This document shows, one piece after another, positions 14,501 through 29,500 of a stretch of 64,000 bases of DNA. The first letter of the stretch is position 1. Every line of letters begins with the position of its first letter. This DNA comes from Bugulina stolonifera. Its lineage: Eukaryota > Bryozoa > Gymnolaemata > Cheilostomatida > Bugulidae. A program made the translations under genes and the position numbers. Under the pieces are notes generated by a model, which saw only the letters and a list, made by a program, of their open reading frames with translations, made no database searches and was not told the DNA's origin. The stretch spans positions 33,110,818 through 33,174,817 of the forward strand of contig OW285187.1 in NCBI GenBank assembly GCA_935421135.1, given 5' to 3'.

Positions 14501-17500
14501 CCCAGACTGACTGCCAATGTCTACCTAGATCCTATATATCAATTCATGAATAGGAATGTGTGATACTGAAATATTATTTTGGTACAGGGTAAGATGGAGG
14601 CAAGCAGAGGGAAAGAGGAGGACGTTCAGCCATTGAGGACATTAAAAGGTCGTAGAGATAGACCCGCCACTCTCACAAGATTTGATGAGGGAGCACTGAA
14701 CAAGGAACAGCAAGAGATTGAGGATCAACTCTCTAGGTCTCAAGAAATGAGGAGCAAATGGAAGAAGGTCATAGACAAGAACAAGAATGAGGTAAGTAGG
14801 ATGTCTAATACGCTAGAGGTGAATACTTGGGTTTTTCTTAAACACAAAACTTACAATGTAAGTGAAATTATTTTAGCTGATGCCAAACAGAGAGGAGCAG
14901 TTTGAGTTCTTCACAAACACGTTTGATGATGAAGGGGAAGAGGATGAGAAGAGAACCTCAGCTATGAAGGCCGGTTTCAAATTAGACGCACAGCGTCGCG
15001 CTTCACTGACACCCGCGGCAACAGCGGCGGGTTCATCTGGTGACCAGCCAGAGCCACAGGAAGTCGAGGTGAGTATGTACAGTCGTGGTAGTAGTAGTGT
15101 TAGTCTACAGCTTATAAATTGTGGTTACAGATCTCATAACATTGCATGTAAATGTATTATAATGCTCATAGTAATTAATTCACTACTTGCTTAATCTTGT
15201 AATTTTTCTTCTATCCATGTCTAACAAGATGCGGAAATGTTATACTAATTGCCTCTTTAAATATATTATAATGAGTGTTTGTTTTCTCTAAATAACTAAA
15301 CGCGTTTGCACATCATCCAGGTTTAAGATTCAAAATATTTTGAAATGCAATATAGTTTTGGTTGATTTAGGATGAAGATAAAGATATCGACACGACGGCG
15401 GACACCAGTAGACTTATACCTAAAGGTGAGTACATGTAGAGATCACGGTATAACTTACTTGTGAATTTGAGGAGTAGACGTCCTATAGGTTCTGTTAACT
15501 GCTGTAATATTCCGTATATTATTGTGATAAGACTAAGGTGGTCGGCAGTAGACTGTAATACCCTCCTGTTCCAGTGCTCTTCACCTTCCTAAATGTCTGC
15601 TAGATGCTTTGATCATCTCAAATTGTTCATCCAGGGGTAAATTATGCTCCTGTGATGATAAAAAATATATAATATCACTTCAAAAATATACACCAGTTGA
15701 ACATCTAACGGCTTGAAATAATGCAATATCACTTCTGCCAAATTATTGCAATTATGGAAAGTAACAATTGATTTTTGAAAGAATCTTAATTTATTTAACA
15801 CTATTTTCGCCAATGACAGTGTTGCTAAGGTATGCGCTATGTTTGAAAGTGGTACGCATCCAACATTCAAGTAACGCTAAATATCTTAGATGAGATGTCG
15901 TCCAATGCGTATTTTGTAATACTATTTTGCTTAAGATATGTTGGCTAAGTTATGTCATATATCATTGATATTCCCTACCTGTGATTTATTACAATACGAC
16001 TTCTTTCAAGTGTTTTCTCTTTATAGGCATAACCTGCCTGCATCATCGTTTGCCTGTTTCCTACACATACCTCCCGCTGTACACCATTTACCGTATTAAT
16101 ACGTTTAATTCGCCTACCTTACAAATCTTAATTACAGCAAATGCTATGTTGAACTGAGCTAACATCAAAGTTATTGAAATAGTTGGATAAGCGTAGCAGT
16201 ATGTGGAGTCAACAGTGGAGGTGTCTCCAATATGTCTACTTATCTCTTTTATATTTGATTTATTAATTATCAAATGTTGATATTGATTAAACACGATTAT
16301 TCTGAATATTTTAAACATTTGTATATTTTTTGTGTTTTTTGCTGTTACATAACCTTAGTTCCTGACGATCCAGAGATGGGGCTGTGGTTTATGTCTGGAG
16401 CTGAGTATATACCGAGTCAACAAAAGATTGCAGATGAGAGGAAACAGTTTTACGTGCCATCTTCAGCTCCTGGTATATTATATATATGCATATATACTAC
16501 ATTTACAATGTACAATGTATATATATCACTTAGTCATGATTATGACAGATGATTGTGCAAAATGTAGACTATTTACTACAAGTACTTCCCAGATGACAAG
16601 AGATGTTTTTTCTCCACAAAGTACTCTTGCTACTAGAATTTGTTCTGTATAGACCTGCGTGTGGGAGTCCGTTGGCAGACTATTTACTCTAAGAAATATT
16701 TATATCAGCTTTCGTAGACTAATTAGTGTTATTGCTGATCAATTTACTCAATTGGTCTCGGGAGAGAGAGTGTCATTGTTCATGACCTTGCTGCCTGCTC
16801 TTGCCTCTGGCGGCGACTGACTATCTGTATATGCTTGTATGTCCTGTCTGGTACCGCGCGTTATCGATTGTAACTAGGTACACGGTTTTGTCTGTTTTAT
16901 GTCGTAATTAGTACCTGGATGGGTTTACACTTTATCTCTCATGTTGTGATCAGTTGAAGTGACCACCTTGTGAGGCTAATATTATCAAGAGATCAAAGTG
17001 AGAGAGGGATGATGTTAACATTACTTCTGCTTTATCAGCCATATTTTATTTAATTACTATGCTAAATGATTTCACATCTGTCGAAACAGATTTATCATCA
17101 ACTTTTTTATCTGAAATTATAAATTATTCTAAGCACTTGACATTTATATAACTTGTTCTGGTGAATCCTCTCTAATTACCATTTGGCCAATTTAGACCGG
17201 CTAATAGTCCCAATGAGTTATCACAGTGCCAATTTCTACCTCCCTCTTGTCTGGTGAAAAGTGGCGCATACTTCCTATTTGTATACTCTACAAGGTTTGC
17301 TACATCACTTCCTAATTTGTATTTCTTCTTATCTTTTTTGTTACCAAAGACCTTACTGATTATTTTGTCATATATGCATGTATCTTTGACCTGCTGCTGT
17401 TTGTAGTTGCTGTAAATGATAAGATGGTTGGAGAGGCGGAGGCCAGAGATCTGGCAGAAGAAGGTCTGTATGTGGGTAAGAAACCGATGGTAATGGCTAG

Positions 17501-20500
17501 AGAGAGATACAAGATGGAGAACAGGTTGCTGCATGAGCCCGATGAGCAGGTTGTATTAGCTTACATCTGCAGTCAGATCATATAACTGTGCATGTATATG
17601 TTACTAGGATGATATTACCTGACTGCATGTCATTACACGTACTATCAAGGTATGGGGTGTCTACCTGTTTTAGGGCAAGAAATGGTTTGGAGAAGATGGT
17701 GAAATACTAAGCCTACCAGATCCTGTCAAGTTGACACCCTCCCGACCTGTTATACCTGATGAGTTAGATCCAGCTATTCAAACATTCTACAGGAAGGTAG
17801 GGTACAAATACCCACCCCATCCAATTTCTTCCACTTTAATGTAACTCAAGCTATGACTCTGTTAAGTTATGTAACCAGAAATTCTGTAACGTAGGTGGTA
17901 CACATCTACTGGGTGGGGGGAGAGAGTACATTTTTACTGGTCAAACTTATTCTAGTCCCCTTGTATCACACAGCACTGCTGCAGGCGTTGGTCACTGAAT
18001 GCTCCTCCTGTTATCATCCAACATAATTGGCAAACATTTTCAAATGATGTTGAGTTGAAACTAGGTTTGTTTAGCTAATTGTTAATTTTTGGGTCCTGCA
18101 AGGGGACAGAATTGGGTTTATGGGTATTTGGAGAAGGATGACAAGCAGTTTAACAACTTATTTAGAGTCTTTATCAGTAAATAGAGCTAATTAATGTACA
18201 CTTATACCATATCAGTATAGTGTCATATTCGTAAATACTACAAGCTACACACATAACATACATAACCTGACCCTGTGAATACGGGCCCCAGAGACATTAT
18301 TGTTTACATTAGCTGTTTTCAAGTAGTGCTCAGAAAACCTCCAAGTGATAGGAAATCTGTTACAAGAGAATTAGTAGTTATCTCTCTCCGTCCCTGTTAA
18401 TTGCAATGGTGACTTGGGTTGGTCAGCTAAATTAGGCTTATCGCCAAGTTAAATACTTCAGTACTAATGGGTGATGCTCTTTTACAGCTTTTGCACCCAG
18501 TACAAGGGATGTAGATGTAGGTAAATGTGCTTTAAGCACAAACTACATACATACGTGTACGTACAGTACATACAGTACGTACTGTACGTACAGTATCTGT
18601 AATATTGTACTTGCTCAATGAATCTTCCCCTCCAACAAATTATAAAGTTTGTTACCTCTATTTGGGATGGAAAGGAGGGTGGAGAGCGGACCATACACAG
18701 AAAAATGGCTGATTTGTTTATTTTTCGTTGAAACTTCTAGGATGTCACTATCACAAGCTACATGTATACCTACTTTTTGGAGTACCTGTTGTACAGGTAC
18801 CAGGTGCCTATTGGTACAGCTACCCTTTGCTATATAGGCTACCATTTTAGATGTAGATAGACCTATTTTAAAGGGATGATAGAGCACTTTTTGCTTGTCT
18901 AGCATAACAGTTGTAGCAATTATAACTAATATATTATTCTCAAGAACTAAAAATATCTTATATAAAGCTATTAATTTCTTACCTCAATATATGTAATGTT
19001 TATCCACTTTCTTAAATCTTGTTGTAACTAATTTGAATTGATGCTGCTTATCAGCAGACGTCTCTAACAGAGTGATGGAACACGTCTACTCTACTTTCTT
19101 ACTCTTAGTGTCTGTACTAGCTGGAATTTAGTGTTACAGGCAAACATTTGCCTAGAAACTGACAAATAATTTCAGATAGTTGGAGGCATTAATTTGGCTA
19201 CAAAGGCACCTTATATGCTATTAATCATTGATTATAGGTTGAATTGGTGGATTGATGATATGCTATAAATTAATACGTATATATTTACAACTTACAAGTA
19301 ATGTTGGATTAGGATTTAAAATCTAGTCTAGTATGTTGTTGTGGTCTGTCCAATTAATAGCTAGCATTAGAATATAACTGAAAGTTCAAAGTGTTATGCT
19401 GTTATGAGTCAAACATAGATTATGGTAATGCTTTTCATACCTAACCATGTAACTGTGACAACATTACTATCTATTTACATTGATGATAAAATCTTCTTTA
19501 TTTTGGCCAAATTTTTACTATTTTATTCCGATGATTCAGGTTGTTTTTAGATGCATAAGTTTCCTGTATGTTTCATTAATGAGACAGACACCTGTGGGCT
19601 GGAATTTATGTAACAGCACTGTGTTTATTTTACTACACTGTCGTGTGTAGCTGGTGAACCACAAAAATGATTTTAGTCTATGCTAACATAATAATTGTAT
19701 GCTAATTACTGATTGCTGTATGTGTGTCCTGTATACACGTGTTTTCATGTATAATAATGATAATATTAGTCATCAGTTAGGTAGAGGCTACTCGCTGCTA
19801 AATTTAGACTGATTTTGGGGTGGGTGTGGGTTAGATACCAACACCACCCATTCCTAATCAAAATAGTACATAGTACAAAATAGTACTTAAACTTTGCATT
19901 TGTCAGTCAGTTTTTTCTGCAAAAAGTATTTCTGTCGCACTACATGACACATGTCTTACATTTGTAGGCAATTACTAAAGAGTTTGATAGTCGATACATA
20001 GATGGCACGATAGATGCTGGTGGTCAGTATAGACTGGACGTGGACGTGAATACACTGACCTTCACCCACCACGAGCTCATGAGTCGGGAGCATGTACTGG
20101 CTAGTAGACTGAGCGTGCTCACTACTCAATACCAGGAGAGACGCAAAGTCAGTGCTGTCAAATATCACTCGGAAAAGGTGCATATGATACCAATGCTCTA
20201 TATAATAATATAGGTATTAGCACTAAATGTATTATTTATAGCGCGTCCATTATAGCTAATTTTCCTGTCGGGTAGGGAAGATGCAATGAGCACTAAGTCT
20301 GTTAGAACTTGGGTGCATTGAGAGATAATTTCTCACTTCTTTCGTAAAATCCTTTTGAGGATTAATGCAAATGTTTCAATTAAGATGAAGATAATAGTTT
20401 TTGCTGGCGAACAAAATTATTTGAATAAAAGAAATTGTTGACCATAAATATTGTGGATTGCATAAATGTAGCTCCCTTAGGGCCCTAGTAGGTAGCTACA

Positions 20501-23500
20501 TGTAGCGGTGTGTAAATTTCAAGGGATAAAAATTCATGGTCACACACTGACTCAAATATTGGGAGGGGCTACTGCTATCGATATCAAGTAAAATAAAATA
20601 TATATGCAATGCTCTTTTGTGATATAATGAGGATGTTATACACACAGTCATACCTATTCTTGTATTGTCAAGTGATACCTAAAATAGAAGACATACTCAC
20701 CTAAGTATTGTTGTATCGACTCTCCGTACACACGTCCCTCCGTCTTTATGACACTACAGTGATTGCTATCTGCAGGTATTGCTTGTTTTGAGCATTTTCT
20801 GCATTAATAATTCAAATATTCTATGAATTTCATGAGTGTCTAAAGGCTGCAACCCCACAAATGGCCATTCTACAGCCATTAAACCTCTTGAGATGAGCAA
20901 TGTAGATATGTAGCCTTCTTATCTACCTATACACATTATGTTCTATTTACATTTTAATACAACTTAACACTTTAAAGTAGGGTGCCATCATCATATAATC
21001 CCATAGAGTAGACCACATTGATGTTGCATACAATGCACTACTAACCAACCTCCCAACTCTCCATCTGTCAGTATCTGCCTAATCTCTTGTCATCACTTGC
21101 CATGTGACGCATAGTAGCAGGTTCTCTCTTGCAGCATGACATATACTTGCAGGTTCTTTCTTGCCATGTGACACATAGTTGCAGGTTCACTCTTGCATGG
21201 GACACATAATCCCAGGCTCTATCTTGTCATGGGACACAATGCTCACAGGTTCTCCTTGTCATCCAACACATTGTCACAGGCTCTCTCTTGTCATCGGACA
21301 CAATACTTGCAGGTTCCCTGTTGTCACGGGGCTCAATACTCACAGGTTTTCCTTCTCAAGTGACACATAGTCGCAGGTTCTCTCTTGTTGTAGGAAACAT
21401 GTTCACAGATTCATGCTTGTTTTGTGACACACACTTGTAGACTCTCTCTTGTCACATACTCTCAGGTTCTCTCTCCTCCATCTCTGCAGGTACTTGGTTT
21501 GCTATGACCTCTGCCTACATGTACAATGAATAGTGCACACATAGGTTTCCTATTACATTATATATACATATGCATGTGCTTCTGTGCATTTGCATTTTAT
21601 TATTTTTGTTATATGATTTCCTAACTTTTGATTATTGTATGATGTACTGTTTTAGATAAAAGCACTGAAAGCTGCCATAGTCCATCTGAAAGAGACGCTG
21701 CTCAATCACAAGGTCAGTGAAGGTTTCATCTCTTCTCTATAACTTGAATAAAACATAATTGTGTGGTTCTTGTGCAGTTAAAATTAAACTAAATTAAAAT
21801 TTAAATAAAATTGAAAAATGCTTGACTAATGCCAAAAACAAGGTTGTTGACATTTTCATCACAACCAAATTAATTAAAAAAAGTGTGATCTACCTATAAA
21901 ATATGCAGCAATTTCTTTTGAATGAGTTGGATGTTTGGCCCTCTGATCAGCTCAGGCAGACTAATTATAGCACGGTATAAATAGACCACCATGGTTGAGA
22001 AGGCCCCAGACAGTTCACACTTCTTGCCTATCATTTAGTCTGAAAATTTGGATGGCATACAACTCCCTGTGCTTAGTGCAGCTTCGACATCATGCCAATG
22101 TTATTCACACCTTTGACCTCTTACTCAATAAATGTTGTTTTCAAAACCTTCAGTATTATTGAGACATTAAATAACCTGTGATGGTGAGACTTCAAAAATA
22201 TTATTTTCAGTAAAGGGAATGAAAGTGTTGCACAGTTTGTTGTCATGGGTTTTACTCAATTTCAAAACATAATTTTTTCTTTGATTTGATGTATTGGCCC
22301 TATTTTTTAATTTGATATTGCGTGTTGTTGGGTAGAAGGAACAAGAAGCAGGCGCAGGGTGATATATACATGTCTCTGGCTATGCTGTAGCACAGGATGA
22401 TATGTGTGTCTATGTATATGCCGTATTAATACACTACAAACGTTCTCAACAGCCTTGATTGTTCTGCGTGTTGTAGGTTTTAAGTGCTCAATTTAGATCT
22501 ACCTGATAATGTATAATAGGACATTATGTTTAAGTATTGTATTTCCTATTTTTAACAGAACAGTGACGTTGAGAAAGGTGATGACCATTATGTGAGCAAT
22601 TTAACCAGAAGATTGAAGGACTATACCAGTGAACTGTGGTAAATACACTATAATTTCACCAAACACTAACTACCCTACATACATGTACATGCGCTGGTCT
22701 ACCACACTGCTCTGCACAGACTCTATTTACATGTACATGTACAGACACATCACTTATCCATATCAGTATATCATATCAGTATATACACTGGACAGTGTAT
22801 AATGTACATTTGAAACTATATCATACCCAATTTTCTCTAATCCCCACTTCAGAAGCCCATGAATTTCTTTATTGGTTACCAGTGCTTCAGAACAAATAAT
22901 GGTAAACGGTAGGTGGATTGGCCTTCAAGGTTGGCTGACTAGAGTAGATGGATAGTGGTATACTGCCATCTACTGCAGGTGCTCTTTCCTTTGACAGCAC
23001 TAGGGTTTGGTCCACATTGTAGAGTAGAGCAAATGGCCTGAGGTTGTTTAGCAATCTAACGGACATAGTTTGTAACACTACAATACATTCCATTCCAGTT
23101 GCATCCATCAATGTGTGGAGTATATCATCTTATTATTCCATTGTTTCATAAATAGTTTAGGTTTGATGCAATTATCAATAGCCAGTATATGATTTATGAA
23201 TACCCAGCTGTGAAGAATATAGAAGTAGAGTATGTCCCCCACAATGCCAATTACCATTAAAGTACAATGATTCTATTTCTATGTAACGCCTATGGCCGAC
23301 GCTTCTATTTAATTCGGTTCCAAAATAGAATTATTAAAAGTCCAGTTTCTTTTCTCTCTTGGTGGTGTAAACTAAACCTAAAGAGAACTTTGACCAGACA
23401 TTGAGTACTTGAGCTTTCATTGGTTAGTGTAAGGCCGCAGTGTTCAGATGTACGGTCTCAGAAATGTAGCTTCGAGCTACTATTTTACCGGAAGTTTTCT

Positions 23501-26500
23501 ACATGTATATAACATAAGGGAACTTCTGTATTTGTTTGAACTTAGGTTTTACTACTGTCAACAACTGATAAGGCAGTCGTTGATTCATGTAGCTATCTCT
23601 TTACACTTGTTACTAAAATCTGTTACTTTGTTACCTTCTACCTGAACCCTTTGTATCTAACGTAGGCTACACGTAAATTCAATCTCGTCACAGACGTATT
23701 ATCTCGGGCTGACATGAGTTTTATGGGCACATGGCGTCTTTTTACTCATTGGTATATATGTGCTAATGTATATGGTATGCAAGCTGGAGTTCAACAAAGA
23801 TGTGTAATTATCTCTCCTCATGCTGTTTGAATTTACGTGATTGTTCTAATACGGTGGGTTGTTAATATGAAAATTGATTGTGTACGTGTGGGTGTACACT
23901 CATACAACCATAGCAGGTAGACTTGAGCCAACTTATATTGTATATACATTGTATTTCTTACTATTCCTGTGTAACTTATTACACAGAGTATTGTAGTGGC
24001 AGCTCTAGTAGAATGTCGACAGAGCCTCAAACCCAATCTGTTTGTTTCCATATACTAGAGGCTGTATGTTTGCTGTGTGTTGATAGATCCAAACTCCATA
24101 TTTGTGTAAACTATATTTCTGCATATTGCACATTCCAATGTCTATATTTAGCCTCGTGGCTTCACTCACTTCCAATGTCAAAACTTTGTCTTAAACCATC
24201 GTAAAACTTTGATGTGCATAGCGCTAGCGCACATGTGTCTCATGTAGGACTGTTACATGTCCAAGCTGTTCAACTTGGATACTTAAGTTTTTGAGCCTTT
24301 CTATGAACTATAAAAGAGTGTTAAATATGGTAAAAATATAATAATATATATTCATTTTAATAGTCTGTGGTCTAATCTAACATGCCCATGACTTTGCTAG
24401 CTTTATGAGGAGTTACGTTCTCTTGATTGTTTATGCCAGGGTACAAGCGTGTGAAAACATTTTGACACTATATTGGAGTTTTATTGAAGTACAGAAATGT
24501 GCAGTAAACAGTACCAACAATAATAACCCAATATGGGAACTGTTTTGTTGATCTTGACTGGAATATAGTTGTGTTTGTTTGTATTTTATTGTCTAAACTA
24601 ATAGGAATGGCAGTGTGTGCAGCAAATGATTTGTATTAGTTTGCAACTTGTAGTAGTTTCTATAGTAGATAGGCAAGATACTGCATTGCATATACTGTAG
24701 AATTACATATTGGTAGATGAGGTTCTGTGCTGCCGTAGCTGCTGAAAATTTATCAAAGAAAAATGTATCCTCGGTTCTTGAACTTTCAACTATATTTTGC
24801 TTATGTTGGCATACATATTATTTTATATTGAGCACCAAATAAGTGCGTGTGGTACAACCTACCTTGTTATTATCTTATGGTTTGTACCAAAGCATATGGC
24901 AGGGAGGAAGTGTAAGCCATAGACATTAATATTTGCTATTGTTGGGCAATGTTACCTTCTCCAGGATAAATAGATAAGGAATAGGAAGTGAAAACAAATG
25001 TATCCTACTGGGGTATTATGTTGTTTGTGTTAAGGTACGACTAGTAATGTCTACTCTATCATCATATATATAAATATATAAACTATATTCTGTAATTCGC
25101 ATGGTAATATTTTATTTGCTTGCCCCATAGGACTAAAATAGAAGGAAATCCGATGTACTTTAAACTTTGACTTTCTTCTCTTCAATATTTGTAGCCTTAC
25201 AAGTCTGATATATTTGATTGCAAGGTTTGGGTGGTACATGAACACCCCTTCATATACATGTACATAGTATGGTTCTTTACTAGGGACTTGAGAAAGACGT
25301 GTGATGCCGAAGAATATGCTGACCGAGAGCTGCTAAGGCATATAACTAAAACATGGACCAGTTTGAAACAGCTCCGCACCTTCCAGAACTGTACCAACAC
25401 TCCAGCTAAACTTAGCTTTACCAAGTATGTTAAGTAGTTAATATCATATCGCTTTGTTCACGACTTGACCTTGTCTATCTGTACATCATGCGGTGACAGT
25501 ATATCATGTGTGTACGTGTTGAAAGTGGACTCTATTTCCCTAAGGTCCATGGGCTAACAAGGCCATGATACTGTGCACAGTATGTTGGGGTTTAAACCCC
25601 TGGCGCTGTCAGCTGACCCTTGCTAAAAGACACTGTATAGGATTCGTGATTAGAAGATAAATAAAACAATCACGTCACATCTTCTGACTGGATATACCGT
25701 TCTCTAGGGGCGGTGATGAAATCAAGTCTTATAATTGGCTTGAGACAAATAGCATATATCAGAGGGTGGCTAATGACGTAGTGGGTTCTTGTGTACCGAG
25801 TACATGCAATTGTAACATACTGTAGCTTATGAATCGGTAGTTAGTATACATGTGTGCTAACTCGGCGTAGACAGGCCCAACTGACACGATTATAAAACAT
25901 CTACTAGACTTACTCACCATACTGACTGAGTTTTCACTCTTTGTGGAAATGTTTTGGTTGAAATATTAATATAACAGTTGGCTTTACCGAGTTCATTTTA
26001 GATTTAGTTGTGATATGACGGTGTTGCACCAGGATTGGCGTTAGCTCCACCTTGTGATGAAATAAATCTCTAGTTGGCTGTTTCCTCGTACTTCAGATAA
26101 TATCAAGAGGCAATAGAGTAACACTGTATTAGCCTATAAGAGTGTGTCAACTCCCCACTTACCTGTGTTAATGGTTCAACGGAATGCTATTACATAATCG
26201 ATGCTGTATAGATAATGTTAGGTGGTGTCTGTTAGATGCGGCAACCGGTGGGGCGATAGGAGAATGGGAAGCTATGTATTCTCATTACGTAGTTTTAATG
26301 ACATATTAGTTGAAAGTTTCTAGGGTTCACAATTAGCCAGCTAGGAAGTATGGAGGAAGTGTAGCAATTTCTTCTTATGGTTTCAAATTTTCAATATTTA
26401 ATTTAATTTGAAACATTTTAGTAAACTTCAGGAGTTGTCTGACTTCTGTCTTTAGAATTGAAACCAATAAAATTGAAGATAAGAACAGAATAAAAGCTGA

Positions 26501-29500
26501 GATCTCAGATGAGGTGGAGGAGCAGAGAGAGCAGTACCAGCACACTTATAACAAACTAATGGCAGAGTACGAGACCGCTGTAATTAACTACAAACAGCAG
26601 GTTAAAGCTAAGGTACACAGGCTTTGCCACTATCATGTTCATAGGCTATATTATATTAACCGCTATTACAGTATTTTCTATACTCGGGTATTAGCACTAT
26701 TTCAACACTATAAAATATTCATCAATTACAATTACAAAGTGTGTGTTTCCAATACTCAGGGTGTTCACATTCAAATTGACACATTTTTAACACAAATAGA
26801 ATGAGAATCACTTTTATGAATTGAATTAAAATTGTTCTTTTGGTATATTTATGCATTATTGCAAAATATTTGCACCTATTTATAATGTTTAATAGTGAGT
26901 TGGAAATATACATGCATATCCAACTTTTTAAAATATTTCTGGCAACGTAAATGGCATAATGATGCATAACACATAATTTTAGAATAAACATAAATAATTT
27001 GGTCGCATCAATCCATTAATCCCCTGAATACCTTGTATGATTGGTTGTTTAATAGACCACCTCAGCGTACCTACACCTTGGCTGTGTTCAGCAGTTTTGT
27101 CCACAGATTATAGCCTATGAATCGTAAATCAGTCTGTTTATTAATACAAACATAAGAAGACAACTTCCAAATAGTGCCCACTGTATACGTAGTACAGCAT
27201 TGTCCTCAATATGAGAATTGGCACACCACTGGAGTATTTGTTTTGTTACTTACTTGGACATTGAAGATACATTGTAATGAAATGGACGATCAAAACTGTT
27301 CAGCAATTCTACCCACCTGAGAACGTCATATGCCATGTCATTATTTGTAAAGTTGATTACATGGTGGGTGTAGACAACTCCAGGTGAATTTGATCATCTT
27401 TGAACACATACATGTCATACATATCATATATGCCTGAGTTGTCGGTACTCACATCCATGTTTTGTATGTCTGTGGTGGGCTGGGCTAGGGTGGGACAGAA
27501 TTGTGATCAAGCTGCCTAAAATATTCTTCACTGTTTCCAGTGGATAAAATAGTTGTTTCAGGACTTTTCATTTGTTTGCCCAAATTTAATTCAAAATTAA
27601 ATAGGTTTCCATTGTTCACTTCATTTCAATTAATATATTATAATACTCTTTATTTATGCATGTATATGTAGATACATAAACTGCTTTCAGAAAGAGGCTG
27701 CGACTAGAATGAAACGCAGGAAGCATCAGAAAGAGAACGAAGAAGACCTTGATGACGATATGATAGTGGAGGCTGATATGAAGGACCAGGCTATCATTGA
27801 CCAGCCTGACTTGACCAAACCTGAACTCCCCAAGAAGTTTGACGAGAAAATAGTGAAAGCTGAGATAGAAGAAAAGTTTAAACGGATAAAGAGGCGGCCT
27901 GGTGAACCCATTCTAACAGCAGAGATGTCTTACACTACGAATGTAACGAGCCTCCGTAACTGTCCCATGTAAGTGTCGGTGTTAGCAATTTAAATACTAT
28001 TAACATGTTCATCTCTTGATTTTTATTCTAAGTCAATAGCCAATTAATAGTCAATGGTAAATCTAGTTTAAGTGAAAGTGGACAATGATGACTTGCATGA
28101 TGTTATACATGTACTGTATTATGTAATTAAATTTTGACTATAGACACCCATGCCATTACAGCACAGGAAATTTGTATTGCAGCACCCAATTCCGTTATCT
28201 CAAGTATTACAGGCATTGCTAATACGTAGTTTTTCCACATAAATCTGTGACATGTTTCCATTGCCCTGCTGCAGTAATGTGGCTGTGTTTTCCTAAGCTG
28301 TACTGTACACATAATGGCCAGCCTAGGGATGCTATCTTACAGGGTTTACAGTGCAGTGGGTGAAGTTAAAAGCCTATTTGATGTACAGATGTGGAATGCT
28401 AGTGGCACAGAGCTACTCTTCGGTAGTCTATGTCATGATACTATTTATTGCTAATTTTCAAATAGAATTTAAAATTCCTTGAATTTTAATCACAATTTAT
28501 TGACACTGTATTTGTGAAATATATTTATTGAAATTATGTTAATACCTGCCAATGCACTATTTATGAACTGCCAATGTGTTGATTGCTATCCATATTAATG
28601 TGTGTAGCATGACAAGACAACCTGCGCATTGTGGTCACAAATGTCTGCTGTAAATACGTCAGCATGTCTATGGAATACATTAATGTTCTTACCTCTAGGT
28701 AGATGTACTGAGCTCTAACTTACCAAGTATTATGTGATCACACTGTACAATCATGTACATGTAGGTCTGTATTGTCAATTTTAACAATTGAAGGTTTGAA
28801 TTTATACTCAAAAAATTGATTTATTTTTTTTCCTATTGCCATATTTTGATGTCATGGGCTTCAAGCACTAGATCGTAAAAATAACATAATTATTAATACA
28901 TACCATAGTCTACATATTACCACTACACCACCTCAGCAACCTTAAGGTTACGAAGGTGGTGAAGTGGTAATATGTTCAAACCCCAGTCAGAGACTGGTAT
29001 CTTCATGGATGTGAAACAAGTCTCTGACTGCTCAAAAGACAAATTCCAATATACCCGTTCGTTGTGTTTACATCGTATTTTACTAACTATCCTCTTGACT
29101 TGACTTGTGTTGTAGAGGTGAGCAACAAAGGAGGGAGGCGGTTCAGAGTTGTCGTCTCTATGCTAAAGTTTTCTTCAATGGAAAAGAAGTTGCTAAAACA
29201 GATATGAGGTACAATATAAATTATACTATGGGATTATAGGCTGTATGTTAATTTGATAATTATACATAATATACAGTGTATACCTAGGATATCTGTATAA
29301 TATAAATATGTTTACTACATGTGTAGCATAGTTTACCAATATACCATTCACAGTATACAGTTCACCTTACACAGTATATTTATGTCGTTGTAGACAACTC
29401 AACCAGAATTTTTCCGTTTCCTTTGCACAGATTATTCCGATCCACATCATTCAGTGGCCTGACAATATCTACATTCAGGTACATCTACCTCGCATTACTA

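Noticed and set aside
21179..21370. 63-codon open frame with repeating residues
   Set aside because: It is a translation of the 32-bp minisatellite, not a gene.
22887..23111. 74-codon minus-strand open frame in a CC2D2A intron
   Set aside because: No recognised domain, no splice context and a length expected by chance.
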